NCBI GenBank assembly: GCA_934434925.1
Contig: CAKSAC010000004.1
Coordinates: 82,559-146,558 of the forward strand
Length of the DNA stretch: 64,000 nt
From: an uncultured Eubacteriales bacterium
Lineage (GTDB): Bacteria > Bacillota > Clostridia > Oscillospirales > CAG-272
Direction of reading: 5' to 3'
Positions 16,392-25,192 of this stretch are shown here, one piece after another. The notes beneath the pieces were generated by a model, which worked only from the letters and a program-made list of their open reading frames with translations, did no database searches and was not told the origin of the DNA. The first letter of the stretch is position 1. Every line of letters begins with the position of its first letter. A program made the translations under genes and the position numbers.

Positions 16392-17465
16392 TTATCCTAT
16401 AAACATCGCATCCCCGAAAGAAAAGAACCGATACCTCTCTTTGACCGCTTCGCGATACGCGCGCAAAATGTAATCCCGCCCCGCCAGTGCCGAAACAAGC
16501 ATAATCAGGGTACTTTCGGGCAAATGAAAGTTTGTAATCAGGGCATCGACCGCGCGGAAACGATAGCCCGGATAGATGAAAATCCCCGTTTCTCCGCTCA
16601 TCGGGTGTACCACGCCGTTTTCGTCTGTTACGCTTTCAAGTACCCGGCAGGCGGTTGTTCCCACGGCGACGATACGCCCCCCGGCAGAACGGCGCTCATT
16701 GATTAAATCGGCCGTTTTTTGCTCAATATGAAAATGTTCGGCGTGCATCAGATGATCGGCAATCTTCTCGGCTTTCACAGGGCGGAATGTGCCGAGCCCT
16801 ACATGAAGTGTCAGTTCTGCGTATGCCGTACCGGAAGCGCGCACTTTTTTCAATAATTCTTCCGTAAAATGCAGGCCGGCTGTCGGCGCGGCGGCAGATC
16901 CGCGTTCTTTGGCGTACACGGTCTGATAACGCTCTTTATCGTCAAGCTTTTCGGTAATATAGGGCGGCAGGGGCATATTTCCTACCCGATCCAGCACCTC
17001 GTAGATTGAATTGCAGGCGGCCGGATACGAAAAGGAGACCAGCCGGTTTCCGTCCGGCAAAACCTCTGTAATTTCCGCGCGGAGAATATCGCCGAACACA
17101 AAAACGGCCCCCTCTTTCGCGCGTTTTCCCGGACGTACCAGGCACTCCCAACGACCGTCTTCCCGCATCCGGAGAAGCAGAAGTTCTATCGGAGAACCGT
17201 TCTTTGCGAGGCCGAGCAGGCGCGCCGGGATCACGCGGGAAGAATTGACCACCAGCACGTCTTCCGGACGCAGATATTCACAAATATCATAAAAATGACG
17301 ATGCGCAATCCCCTCTGTCGCGCGGTCCAGCACCATCAGACGCGATTCGTCCCGGCGGGCGAGCGGGGTTTGTGCAATCAGCTCTTCGGGCAGATCGTAG
17401 TCGAAGTCCCGCGTTGCAAGTTGGGTCGCGGGGCGCTCGTTCACGATCACCGGATTCTCTTCCAT
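16392..17465 (-). CDS. queA: tRNA preQ1(34) S-adenosylmethionine ribosyltransferase-isomerase
   Basis: A 357-residue QueA, which transfers the ribosyl moiety of SAM to preQ1 in tRNA to form epoxyqueuosine. Family motifs include FDYDLPEELIAQTPL near the start, PLPPYI, RYQTVYA, AAPTAGLHFTEELL, HVGLGTFRPV and TNFHLPESTLIMLVSA. The ATG at 17465 has GAGGTG upstream at proper distance; a longer frame to 17603 overlaps dapA and the promoter. A queT transporter under a preQ1 riboswitch at 51.7 kb belongs to the same pathway. Confidence 0.96.
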   Translation of the reverse strand: MEENPVIVNERPATQLATRDFDYDLPEELIAQTPLARRDESRLMVLDRATEGIAHRHFYDICEYLRPEDVLVVNSSRVIPARLLGLAKNGSPIELLLLRMREDGRWECLVRPGKRAKEGAVFVFGDILRAEITEVLPDGNRLVSFSYPAACNSIYEVLDRVGNMPLPPYITEKLDDKERYQTVYAKERGSAAAPTAGLHFTEELLKKVRASGTAYAELTLHVGLGTFRPVKAEKIADHLMHAEHFHIEQKTADLINERRSAGGRIVAVGTTACRVLESVTDENGVVHPMSGETGIFIYPGYRFRAVDALITNFHLPESTLIMLVSALAGRDYILRAYREAVKERYRFFSFGDAMFIG

Positions 17466-17504
17466 AAAAACACCTCTTTGGTTTCGGCATATAATAACAA
17501 TAGC

Positions 17505-17533
17505 ATTATAGTATATTTTTATCGGGAATGCAA
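17505..17533 (-). promoter_or_regulatory. queA promoter
   Basis: Minus-strand TTGCAT (17533-17528), 17-nt spacer, TATAAT (17510-17505), 40 nt before the queA start codon. Confidence 0.75.
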
Positions 17534-17560
17534 GTCCTCCCGTCATCATCGAGGTGTATA

Positions 17561-18454
17561 ATGCGAACAAATCAAAAATTGCCGCCTTTTCGCGGCGTGG
17601 CAACGGCTCTCATCACCCCGTTTTTGCACGGAAAAATCGATCTTGCGCGTTTTAGGGAGCAGATTCGCTTTCAACTGCGCGGCGGCGTTGACGGGCTTGT
17701 CGTCTGCGGTACGACGGGCGAAGCCCCGACACTCCGCCCATATGAGCGTGATAGTCTGCAAAATGCCGCCCGGGAGGAATCCGCCGGGGCCATCCCCGTC
17801 ATCATGGGGATCGGGTCCAATGATACGCAAAGTGCCGTATCGGCCGCAAAACGTGCCGAAAAACTGGGGGCGGACGCGCTGCTGGCCGTCACGCCTTATT
17901 ATAACAAAGGAACAAAAAACGGGATCGTCAACCACTATTTGAAAATCGCCGAAGCGACCGGATTACCGCTGATACTCTATAACGTACCCGGAAGGACCGG
18001 CGTTGACCTTGACATCGGGCAACTTGTCGCGCTGGCAGAACATCCGAATATCTGCGCACTCAAAGACGCGGGCGGAAATATCGAAAAAACAGCCGATATT
18101 TGCGCCGCCCTCGGAGAATGTCTGCCGTTGTACAGCGGGAACGACAGCCAGATTGTTCCGATTCTTTCGCTCGGCGGGGTCGGGGTCATCTCGGTCCTTT
18201 CAAATCTTTTGCCCGAGCTTACCTGCCGGATCTGCAACCTTTGGTTTGCCGGGAAGGTAAAGGAAAGCGCGGCGCTCCAACTTCGCCTTCTCCCGCTGAT
18301 TCGTCTTTTGTTTGCGGATGTGAATCCGGCCCCCGTCAAAGCCGCTATGGAGATCGCCGGATACGACAGCGGCGAACTGCGTCTTCCGCTCTCGGATATA
18401 AACGAAGAATTGAAAAGGAAACTTTACAATATGATGAAAATGCCCGGGAATTGA
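17561..18454 (+). CDS. dapA: 4-hydroxy-tetrahydrodipicolinate synthase
   Basis: A 297-residue DapA that condenses pyruvate with aspartate semialdehyde in the lysine/diaminopimelate pathway. Visible are the GTTGEAPTLRPYER motif, the catalytic Tyr in LILYNVPGRTG and the Schiff-base Lys in ICALKDAGGN. The ATG at 17561 has GAGGTG at 17551-17556; an upstream in-frame start at 17528 has none. It diverges from queA. In a spore former DapA also feeds dipicolinate synthesis. No other lysine gene is adjacent. Confidence 0.95.
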   Translation: MRTNQKLPPFRGVATALITPFLHGKIDLARFREQIRFQLRGGVDGLVVCGTTGEAPTLRPYERDSLQNAAREESAGAIPVIMGIGSNDTQSAVSAAKRAEKLGADALLAVTPYYNKGTKNGIVNHYLKIAEATGLPLILYNVPGRTGVDLDIGQLVALAEHPNICALKDAGGNIEKTADICAALGECLPLYSGNDSQIVPILSLGGVGVISVLSNLLPELTCRICNLWFAGKVKESAALQLRLLPLIRLLFADVNPAPVKAAMEIAGYDSGELRLPLSDINEELKRKLYNMMKMPGN

Positions 18455-18533
18455 GGCGTATCAGTGCCGAAAAACGCGGGAAAAAGGCGTTCCGGTTACG
18501 CTCTTGCGAAAAAATTGCCGGAAATAATAAATG

Positions 18534-18558
18534 CCGGAGAAATCTTCTCCGGTATTTT
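18534..18558 (+). terminator. Terminator after dapA
   Basis: Hairpin CCGGAGAA/TTCTCCGG (18534-18552) with a 3-nt loop followed by TATTTTCTTG, 80 nt after dapA. It abuts the promoter of the next gene. Confidence 0.6.
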
Positions 18559-18559
18559 C

Positions 18560-18588
18560 TTGCTTTTTTCGGAAAATCCGTGTATACT
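18560..18588 (+). promoter_or_regulatory. Promoter of the membrane-anchored protein gene
   Basis: TTGCTT (18560-18565), 17-nt spacer and TATACT (18583-18588), 32 nt before the start codon at 18621. Confidence 0.7.
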
Positions 18589-18620
18589 ACAATAGAATAA
18601 CAGGAAAGAGAGCAACCCTT

Positions 18621-19640
18621 ATGCCGCGGATCGACCGATATTACCGCAATCTGTATACTTCCCCTGCTAAGCGGGCCATGCGCGCGCTGCTCCTTTTGCT
18701 TTTATCTTTTCTGCTCATCGCGGGAGCCGCTTTCGGGATTCGGCGTTTGTCGGCCTCTTCCTTTTATCGGGACGCCGTGCAGGAAACCGGTGTTCCGGGG
18801 CTTGACAGCGGGCTTGTTCCGCAAGGGCTTGCATATCTGCCGGAAGAAGACCTGTATCTGATTTCCGGTTATCGCGGAAAGGACGGCGCGGCCCTTCTTT
18901 CATACACTTCTCCGGACGGCACACGGCAAGGGCTGATCTCTCTTGTCAAGGAAAACCTGGAGCCGCTGATTCTGCACTGCGGCGGTATCGCGGCGGGTGA
19001 CGACTTTCTCTATATCGCAGGATGTGACGGATATTGTTATGTGGTCGCGCGTGACGCTCTCCTTGCGACCCGAGAGGCCGTTTTGCCTGTTACGGGGCGT
19101 TTCCCGGCCGGTAACATGGCGGATTTCTGCTTTTTCTCAGACGGTCATCTCTATATCGGAGAATTTTATCATCCCGTCAAATTCACGACCGAGAAAGAAC
19201 ATCACATAGTGACCCCCGCCGGAGACAGGCATTATGCGCTGATGCTTGCTTACCCGAAAGACCGCGAAGGCGCATACGGTCTTGCCGCCCGGGCGGATGC
19301 CGCCTTTTCGATCCCCGGACGAATCCAGGGCGGATGCCGGGTGGGCGATACGATTATCCTCTCCGCGTCTTCTCTCTTTGAGCGTACTCATTTGTCCTTT
19401 TTCAATCTGCAAAAAGCAGAGAAAAACCTGTCGGAATATCATGACGGTGATACAGTTCTCCCGCTTTTTCATCTTGACAGCCACAGTCTGGAAAGCACCC
19501 GCACCCTGCCGCCGATGTCAGAAGGCATCTGCATCCGAAACGGGAACGTTTCAATCGTTTTTGAATCGGCTGCCCGGCGGTTTTTCTCCTTCGGCCGCCT
19601 GTTCGGCGGAGAGTATCTGTACAGTCTTCCCCTTCCCTGA
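18621..19640 (+). CDS. Uncharacterised membrane-anchored protein, possible beta-propeller
   Basis: A 339-residue protein I cannot assign to a named family. Residues 19-41 form one hydrophobic segment (ALLLLLLSFLLIAGAAFGI) after a basic N-terminus, so the rest is probably outside the membrane. The body has repeating short blade-like units such as VPQGLAYLPEEDLYLISGYRG, CGGIAAGDDFLYIAG, DGHLYIGEFYHP and the final MSEGICIRNGNVSIVFESAARRF, which suggests a beta-propeller. The ATG at 18621 has AGGAAAGAG upstream. It has its own promoter and stands alone between dapA and tyrS. Confidence 0.75.
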   Translation: MPRIDRYYRNLYTSPAKRAMRALLLLLLSFLLIAGAAFGIRRLSASSFYRDAVQETGVPGLDSGLVPQGLAYLPEEDLYLISGYRGKDGAALLSYTSPDGTRQGLISLVKENLEPLILHCGGIAAGDDFLYIAGCDGYCYVVARDALLATREAVLPVTGRFPAGNMADFCFFSDGHLYIGEFYHPVKFTTEKEHHIVTPAGDRHYALMLAYPKDREGAYGLAARADAAFSIPGRIQGGCRVGDTIILSASSLFERTHLSFFNLQKAEKNLSEYHDGDTVLPLFHLDSHSLESTRTLPPMSEGICIRNGNVSIVFESAARRFFSFGRLFGGEYLYSLPLP

Positions 19641-19642
19641 CC

Positions 19643-19694
19643 GCCCGGAATGCTTTGCTTGCCCGGAAAGCTTTGCTTGCCCGGAATGCTCCGG
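19643..19694. repeat. 18-nt tandem repeat, about 3 copies
   Basis: Units at 19643-19660, 19661-19678 and a partial unit from 19679, based on GCCCGGAATGCTTTGCTT with one change. It begins 3 nt after the stop codon of the preceding gene. Confidence 0.8.
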
Positions 19695-19731
19695 CAATTC
19701 CTTCGTCCGGAACATTTCTGCACAGGCATAG

Positions 19732-19760
19732 AAAAAAGCGCGGAAAACCCGCGCTTTTTT
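19732..19760. terminator. Bidirectional terminator
   Basis: 12-bp stem AAAAAAGCGCGG / CCGCGCTTTTTT with a 5-nt loop. It has T tracts in both directions, serving the plus-strand protein gene and the minus-strand tyrS operon. Confidence 0.85.
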
Positions 19761-19827
19761 GATGGAAAAACCCGAAGAAACCGGTCTGCCAAAGACAAAT
19801 CGTAGAAACCGGTCTGCCGGAGCGGGT

Positions 19828-21048
19828 TTAACCGAGGATGAGTTTTTTGTAGATTTTTTTGCCTTTGCGGAGCAGAACGCCGGCTGTCAGCTCCTCCCGG
19901 GTGAAGGTCTTTTTGATATCGGTGACTTTCTCTCCGTTGGCCATGACACCACCCTGCTCTACCGCGCGACGTGCTTCGGAACGCGAGGCAGTCATTCCCG
20001 CAGCGCAAAGAAGCGCCAGAATATCGGGGTCGCCGTTTTCAAAAAGCGTCTCTTCTGCCGGAACGGCGGGCATATCGCCGGAATCCCCGTTGCCGAACAG
20101 CGCACGGGAGGAGGCGCGGGCCGCTTCGGCTTCCTCTTCTCCGTGAACAAGTTTGGTCAGTTCGTACGCGAGGATATCCTTGGCTTCGTTCAGCCGGCTC
20201 CCTTCCCACGCGTCCATCTTATTAATTTCTTCCAGCGGAAGGAAGGTCAGCATACGGATACATTTGAGAACATCGGCATCATCGACATTGCGCCAGTACT
20301 GATAGAACTCATAGGGTGGGGTCTTGTTGGGATCGAGCCAGACGGCACCGGAGGCGGTCTTACCCATCTTTTTGCCTTCGGAGTTCAGAAGGAGCGTAAT
20401 CGTCATGGCATAGGCATCCTTGCCCAGCTTACGGCGAATCAGCTCGGTTCCGCCCAGCATATTCGACCACTGATCATCTCCGCCGAACTGCATATTGCAA
20501 CCGTAGGTCTTGTAGAGGTGATAGAAGTCGTAACTCTGCATAATCATGTAGTTGAATTCCAGGAAAGAAAGCCCTTTTTCCATCCGCTGACGATAGCATT
20601 CGGCCGTCAGCATCCGGTTGACCGAGAAGCAGGCTCCGACATCACGCAGAAGGTCGATATAGTGCAGAGGGAGAAGCCAGTCTGCATTGTTGACCATCAT
20701 GGCTTTCCCTTCCCCGAACTCGATAAACCGGCTCATTTGTTTAAGGAAACAATCGCAGTTATGCTGAATGGTTTCGGGGGTCATCATGGAACGCATATCG
20801 GTACGCCCGGAGGGGTCGCCGATATATCCAGTACCGCCGCCAATCAACACGATCGGGCGGTTTCCGGCCATCTGGAGCCGTTTCATCAGGCAGAGCGCCA
20901 TAAAATGGCCGACATGGAGACTGTCTGCCGTCGGGTCAAATCCGATATAGAAGGTGGCGTTCCCCTCATTGATCAAGTCACGGATCTCGGTTTCATCGGT
21001 CACTTGCGCAATCAGTCCGCGCGCGGCCAACTCTTCATAAATTTTCAT
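19828..21048 (-). CDS. tyrS: Tyrosyl-tRNA synthetase
   Basis: A 406-residue class I synthetase charging tRNA-Tyr. It has YIGFDPTADSLHVGH (HIGH box HVGH at 45-48), GGGTGYIGDPSGRT, the tyrosine-binding QSYDFYHLY and FGGDDQWSN region, KKMGKT as KMSKS box, and a C-terminal S4 RNA-binding domain (AGMTASRSEARRAVEQGGV). Length is normal for the TyrRS-Z-like (about 400 aa) form. It is the last gene behind nif3-trmK-DUF1858. No T-box leader fits in the 58-nt gap upstream. Confidence 0.96.
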   Translation of the reverse strand: MKIYEELAARGLIAQVTDETEIRDLINEGNATFYIGFDPTADSLHVGHFMALCLMKRLQMAGNRPIVLIGGGTGYIGDPSGRTDMRSMMTPETIQHNCDCFLKQMSRFIEFGEGKAMMVNNADWLLPLHYIDLLRDVGACFSVNRMLTAECYRQRMEKGLSFLEFNYMIMQSYDFYHLYKTYGCNMQFGGDDQWSNMLGGTELIRRKLGKDAYAMTITLLLNSEGKKMGKTASGAVWLDPNKTPPYEFYQYWRNVDDADVLKCIRMLTFLPLEEINKMDAWEGSRLNEAKDILAYELTKLVHGEEEAEAARASSRALFGNGDSGDMPAVPAEETLFENGDPDILALLCAAGMTASRSEARRAVEQGGVMANGEKVTDIKKTFTREELTAGVLLRKGKKIYKKLILG

Positions 21049-21106
21049 TTTTTATCCTTCCCCGGCTTTTGCCGTTTTTATGTTCTTCATAAATATTCGC
21101 ACAGAA

Positions 21107-21865
21107 TCATTGTACGGTAATCCCGCAGGAATTATAGTAGCCCGTCTCGATTTCAGGGAACCATTCCGGCAGGCATTCCGCCCAGCTTTTCGGTAACAGG
21201 TCTTCCGTATAAAAATGCCCCGCCTCAATCATGGCCATGCCGGTTTCCGCTGCTTCGTTAACGCTCTCATAGGAAAGCCTCCCGGAAAGATAAACATCGG
21301 CACCGGCGGCGTGTGCCGCGGGTATTTCTTCTTTCCCGCTTCCGCCGAGCACCGCCACGCGGCGGACTTCTTTTTCGTCTCCCGCGCACAGAACGGCCGG
21401 GCAGGCCAGCGCCGCCCGCACAAGGTCGGCAAAAGCGGAAAGCGGAAGCGCCTCCGGCAAACTGCCGATACGCCCTGTTCCATCCCCGAAGGGCGAGACA
21501 TCAGAAAGGCCGAGCGCCTCTGCAAGAAGGTCGTTCACGCCGCCGTTTGCGGCATCGGCCCGGGTGTGAAAGGAGAGGACGCTGATCCCTGCTCCGATAA
21601 GCGTCAAGAGCCGCTTGCCCGTGACGGTTTCGGGCGTCACGCTTGCGACAGGGTGAAAAAGAAGCGGGTGATGTGAGAGGATTACGTCATATCCCTCCCG
21701 GCAGGCCTGTTCAACGGCGCCGCCGGTAATATCGAGCGTACAAAGAACGCGCCGTACCGGCGCGTCGGTATCCGGGCAGACCATCAGCCCGTCATGATCC
21801 CATTCAGCGCGCAAAGTATCGGGATATCGCCGGGAGAGTTCCCGGTAAAGTTCACTGACCGTCAT
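21107..21865 (-). CDS. Nif3-like dinuclear metal centre protein
   Basis: A 252-residue member of the Nif3/YqfO (DUF34) family, a hexameric protein binding two metal ions; often labelled GTP cyclohydrolase I type 2. The motifs AEWDHDGLMVCPD, VILSHHPLLFHPV, SFHTRADAANGGVND and the C-terminal AGHFYTEDLL are visible, with His and Asp metal ligands. The B. subtilis-type central insertion is absent. The ATG at 21865 lies inside the 3' end of trmK (14-nt overlap), an arrangement common in Firmicutes. Biological role remains unclear across the family. Confidence 0.92.
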   Translation of the reverse strand: MTVSELYRELSRRYPDTLRAEWDHDGLMVCPDTDAPVRRVLCTLDITGGAVEQACREGYDVILSHHPLLFHPVASVTPETVTGKRLLTLIGAGISVLSFHTRADAANGGVNDLLAEALGLSDVSPFGDGTGRIGSLPEALPLSAFADLVRAALACPAVLCAGDEKEVRRVAVLGGSGKEEIPAAHAAGADVYLSGRLSYESVNEAAETGMAMIEAGHFYTEDLLPKSWAECLPEWFPEIETGYYNSCGITVQ

Positions 21866-22574
21866 GCTGTATTCTCTCTTTCTCCGCGTCGAGCGCGGCA
21901 AGATACGCCTCTTCATCTGCTGTGTCGCGGCCGCCGGCCTTGCGGCCTTTCAATCTGGCAAGGGATGCCAGCCGCAAACGCGAAAGTTCCGCAAGATATG
22001 CCTTTTTTTCTTCTTCTCCGATGACGCTCGGACGGCCAAGCAGCAGCTCGGCGCGGCTAACCTCTCCCGGTGCGGAAAAAAAGGCGCACAAAACCCGATA
22101 TATTCGCCCTGCGGCTACCGCTATGCGCTCGGATTCCAAGGTAAATCCCGCTTCATATAAATACCGGCGCAAAACCTCGGGGCGGCTCATCGGTTGCAGG
22201 ATCAGACGGACCCCCGGATCCTTTATAAAAGGTGCCGCCGCGAGAATCGAAGCAATCATCTCGCCTCCCATCCCGCACACGGCAATATCGGTCAGCCCCA
22301 GGTCTTCCATCCCGGAAAGCCCGTCCGTCAGTAAAAAATCAATCCGATCGCTCTTTCCGGCGGCCATAGCATTTCTTCTGGCACGGGAAAGCGGCCCCTC
22401 CGCCACATCAGAAGCGACGGCGCGGCCAATCCGTCCGACGGAAAGCAGATAAAGCGGGAGATAGGCATGATCGGTTCCCACATCGGCAAAGACCGCCCCC
22501 TCCCGCACAAATTCAGCCGCCACCCGCAAGCGGGCATCCGGCAAAGGGGTTTTTATGCCGTTACGCTCATTCAC
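21852..22574 (-). CDS. trmK: tRNA (adenine(22)-N1)-methyltransferase
   Basis: A 240-residue TrmK/YqfN enzyme that makes m1A22 in bacterial tRNA. The SAM domain has VFADVGTDHAYLPLYL, ASDVAEGPLSRARRN, the catalytic-loop VCGMGGEMIASIL and LILQPMSRPEVLRRYL. The C-terminus is helical and charged. It overlaps nif3 by 14 nt downstream and the DUF1858 gene by 8 nt upstream, indicating translational coupling through the operon. Confidence 0.94.
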   Translation of the reverse strand: MNERNGIKTPLPDARLRVAAEFVREGAVFADVGTDHAYLPLYLLSVGRIGRAVASDVAEGPLSRARRNAMAAGKSDRIDFLLTDGLSGMEDLGLTDIAVCGMGGEMIASILAAAPFIKDPGVRLILQPMSRPEVLRRYLYEAGFTLESERIAVAAGRIYRVLCAFFSAPGEVSRAELLLGRPSVIGEEEKKAYLAELSRLRLASLARLKGRKAGGRDTADEEAYLAALDAEKERIQHDGQ

Positions 22575-22764
22575 CGAGAAACTGATTCAGTTTCCGTATC
22601 AGTTCGTTTGCATCCTGCCCGTGAACGGCGCAGGCCTCTTCGACGCTCTCCATGCGTGAAACGGGGCAATCAAAGCAATGCATCCCGATGGCGGCAAAAA
22701 TCTCTTTTGTTCCCTCGTTGAAATCAATGATGTCGCCGATAACGGTATCTTTTGTAACTTTCAT
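22567..22764 (-). CDS. DUF1858 domain protein
   Basis: A 65-residue protein with the DUF1858 fold, a domain related to those next to hybrid-cluster proteins. The Cys-x2-Cys pair sits in IGMHCFDCPVSRMES, typical of the redox-disulfide subset. The start MKVTKDTVIGDII follows the usual family pattern. It leads the trmK-nif3-tyrS operon and overlaps trmK by 8 nt. Function is unknown; a thiol redox role is inferred from the cysteines. Confidence 0.88.
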   Translation of the reverse strand: MKVTKDTVIGDIIDFNEGTKEIFAAIGMHCFDCPVSRMESVEEACAVHGQDANELIRKLNQFLGE

Positions 22765-22796
22765 CTCAAATCCTCACATTTTCTTTATATAGAAAC

Positions 22797-22824
22797 ATTG
22801 TACCATAGTTTCCGGAAAAGTCAA
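22797..22824 (-). promoter_or_regulatory. Promoter of the DUF1858-trmK-nif3-tyrS operon
   Basis: Minus-strand TTGACT (22824-22819), 16-nt spacer and TACAAT (22802-22797), 32 nt before the DUF1858 start. Confidence 0.7.
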
Positions 22825-22930
22825 GGCACGGCAGAAATATTTTCCGGGAATACGGCGAATATGGGCTTGCCTTCCGGCAAATTGCGCTTTTTTATATTAT
22901 TTTGTAAAGTTTTCTTTTCATTTTCCCGGT

Positions 22931-22963
22931 AAAAACGGGGAAGAGTGACGCTTCCCCGCTTTT
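22931..22963 (-). terminator. Terminator of the two-component system
   Basis: Hairpin CGGGGAAG/CTTCCCCG (22936-22958) with a 7-nt loop directly after the kinase stop codon, then a TTTTTA tract on the minus strand; A/T tracts on both sides make it potentially bidirectional. Confidence 0.75.
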
Positions 22964-24469
22964 TTATTCGGTCGTGTCGGTCTTCGGTTCTGCGGCCTCT
23001 TCCAGTTCAAACCAGAAAACGCTCCCTTCCCCGGGGCGGCTGTTCACCCCGTAGGCGGCATGATGCGCATCAAGCACCGAACGGACAATCGAAAGCCCCA
23101 GCCCGCTGCCGACAATACTGCGCACGTGATTGCTCTCGGAACGATAATAGCGTTCAAATATATGCGGAAGTTCTTCTTCCTCAATACCGATGCCGTGATC
23201 TTCGACTTCCAGCCGGATCCGCCCCGCCGACGGGGTAAAGAGCCGCAGAATCACGGTCTTGTCTTCTCCGGAGTAATTGACGGCGTTATTGACAAGATTG
23301 CGGATAACGGCGGATATTTGTTTGCGGTCAGCCGCAACGAAAAGCCCGGGGGTAATCTCGGCAGGAAATGTGTAGCCCGAGAGCGCCGTCAGTTCCCGGT
23401 ACCCGGTCACCAGTTCTTCGGCCAGTTCCGAAAGGGAAAACCGGGAAAGTTCCCGATGTTCGGCACCCCCCTGGACGCGCGTGATCGACACCAGGTCTTC
23501 CACCATGGATGAGAGGCGATGCACCTCATTGATGATGATCTGCATGTTTTCCGGCTTATTTTCCCCGGGGATGTCGCGTATGAGTTCCGCATATCCCGAA
23601 ATCATGGTAAGCGGGGTGCGCAGATCATGCGAGATGTTGGCGATCAGCTCTTTTTGCAGACGATCGACCTTTCCGATTTCCTCGGCCGACTTGGCAAGGG
23701 TTTCCGAAAGTTCCGCCACTTCGCGGTAAGCGTTCTCCCGGTAATCCTGCGGATAGTTCCCGGCCGGGAGACGGCGGGCGGCGGTATTCAGATAAGAAAG
23801 CGGCCGCGAGACGCGCCGGGAGATCAGAAACGCCAGCAAAGCCGAAACGGCAACCATCGAAAGCGAGAGCACCGCCAGTTGCACCCGCAGGACGTGGACC
23901 GTAGCGGCAGAGGGGGCATACGGACAGTCAAAAAGCATAAAAATCGTCCGCCCGTCCGTGGTCGTCGCCATACGGGAAACAACAAGGCGCTCCCCGATCA
24001 GGGCGGCATCATCCCGTTCGCCCTTCACGCTATCCCACGCAAAGCGGTAGACTCCTGCATCGTACAGCAGATAGCGGGTGACATAGGTATCGTCCGGACG
24101 TTCCGAAACACGCTGATACAATTCGTTCAGTTGCCGTGCGGAAATCGAATGAATGGCGCACCCGATATCGGTGTCCTTTTCGGCCAGTACCGTGGCTCTG
24201 TTTTCCGCAATCACGTAAATGCTGAGACAGGCACTGTTTTTATCGGATATCTTGTCTGCGGCCTCTTCGATCTTATCTTCAGGAGCCGCTGCCAGCAATT
24301 CCGATGCCTCGCGGAGACGTTTTTCGGTGATGAACAGATAAAATCTGTCCATGAACAGCACCTGACAAGCAGAAAGAAGAACCAGAATCACCAGCGAAAA
24401 AAGAAGAAAATACAGGAACAGTTTTTCCCGCAGAGAAGGAGCCTGTCCGGGTTCAGAGAATTTTCTCAT
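22964..24469 (-). CDS. Sensor histidine kinase
   Basis: A 501-residue membrane kinase. TM1 is about residues 17-40 and TM2 about 197-218, enclosing an extracytoplasmic sensor region of about 155 residues. A HAMP linker follows, then HisKA with phospho-acceptor His281 (ANISHDLRTPLTM), and HATPase with NLVNNAVNYS, DHGIGIEEEELPHIFERYYR and GSGLGLSIV. ATG 24469 overlaps the response-regulator gene by 17 nt; TTG 24472 is an alternative start. Domain order matches PhoR/WalK-like kinases without a PAS. With HtrA encoded upstream, envelope stress is a likely but inferred signal. Confidence 0.93.
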   Translation of the reverse strand: MRKFSEPGQAPSLREKLFLYFLLFSLVILVLLSACQVLFMDRFYLFITEKRLREASELLAAAPEDKIEEAADKISDKNSACLSIYVIAENRATVLAEKDTDIGCAIHSISARQLNELYQRVSERPDDTYVTRYLLYDAGVYRFAWDSVKGERDDAALIGERLVVSRMATTTDGRTIFMLFDCPYAPSAATVHVLRVQLAVLSLSMVAVSALLAFLISRRVSRPLSYLNTAARRLPAGNYPQDYRENAYREVAELSETLAKSAEEIGKVDRLQKELIANISHDLRTPLTMISGYAELIRDIPGENKPENMQIIINEVHRLSSMVEDLVSITRVQGGAEHRELSRFSLSELAEELVTGYRELTALSGYTFPAEITPGLFVAADRKQISAVIRNLVNNAVNYSGEDKTVILRLFTPSAGRIRLEVEDHGIGIEEEELPHIFERYYRSESNHVRSIVGSGLGLSIVRSVLDAHHAAYGVNSRPGEGSVFWFELEEAAEPKTDTTE

Positions 24470-25139
24470 CAAAACGATACCCCACTCCTCTCAGCGTTAC
24501 GATATGGGTCCCGTAGGTTCCGAGCGCCCGACGCAGCAGTTTGATATGGGTATCGAGCGTCCGGTCTTCCCCGAAAAAGTCGTATCCCCACACTTCGGTA
24601 ATCAGCCGGTCGCGCGAGAGCGCAATGTTTTTATTGCGGAGCATATAGAACAAAAGATCGTATTCTTTGGGGGAGAGTTCGCACGGAACGCCGTCGATCG
24701 TCACAATCCGGGCCGTAACATCCGCATGAAGGCCGCCGATATCGTAAATCTCCTTTTTTTCCGTTTCCGCCTTTTTCCCCGCCCCGCGGCGCAAAATGGC
24801 CTCAACGCGCTTCATCAGTTCGCGCGGAGAAAAGGGCTTTACCACATAATCGTCAGCGCCGCTGTCAAAGCCGTTGATCCGGTCGTACTCTTCCCCGCGC
24901 GCGGAAAGAAAAAGCACCGGAACATCGGAAAACTTCCGGATTTCCCGGACGGCCGAAAACCCGTCAAGTTCCGGCATCATGATATCCATGATGACCAGAT
25001 CCGGCGGTGACTTTTTCACCGCCGCAACGGCGCTCATCCCATCCTCTGCTTCTTCCACCGTATGCCCGTCAAACTCGGCGTATTTCCGTACAATGCCGCG
25101 GATGGCGGCCTCATCGTCCGCTATCAGTAGTTTTGCCAT
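24453..25139 (-). CDS. OmpR-family response regulator
   Basis: A 228-residue regulator with a receiver domain (acidic D8-D9, phosphoacceptor D52 in VIMDIMMPELDG, KPFSPREL) and an OmpR-type winged helix (ELSPKEYDLLFYML, LDTHIKLLRRALG, TLRGVGYRF). The gene overlaps the kinase gene, so the two form a cognate pair. The htrA gene lies 53 nt upstream on the same strand, and a hairpin in that gap may lower read-through from htrA. Confidence 0.95.
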   Translation of the reverse strand: MAKLLIADDEAAIRGIVRKYAEFDGHTVEEAEDGMSAVAAVKKSPPDLVIMDIMMPELDGFSAVREIRKFSDVPVLFLSARGEEYDRINGFDSGADDYVVKPFSPRELMKRVEAILRRGAGKKAETEKKEIYDIGGLHADVTARIVTIDGVPCELSPKEYDLLFYMLRNKNIALSRDRLITEVWGYDFFGEDRTLDTHIKLLRRALGTYGTHIVTLRGVGYRFDEKIL

Positions 25140-25162
25140 GTTGTTCTCCTTTACTGTATGAC

Positions 25163-25190
25163 GGCAAAAGGGGCGTTGCGCGCCCCTTGC
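25163..25190 (-). terminator. Hairpin between htrA and the response regulator
   Basis: AAGGGGCG/CGCCCCTT with extra GGC/GCC pairs at the base lies 2 nt after the htrA stop. No strong T run follows, so it may only attenuate transcription or protect the htrA 3' end. Confidence 0.4.
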
Positions 25191-25192
25191 CC

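Noticed and set aside
21049..21106. T-box leader before tyrS
   Set aside because: Only 58 nt separate nif3 and tyrS, too short for a T-box, and no specifier hairpin is visible.
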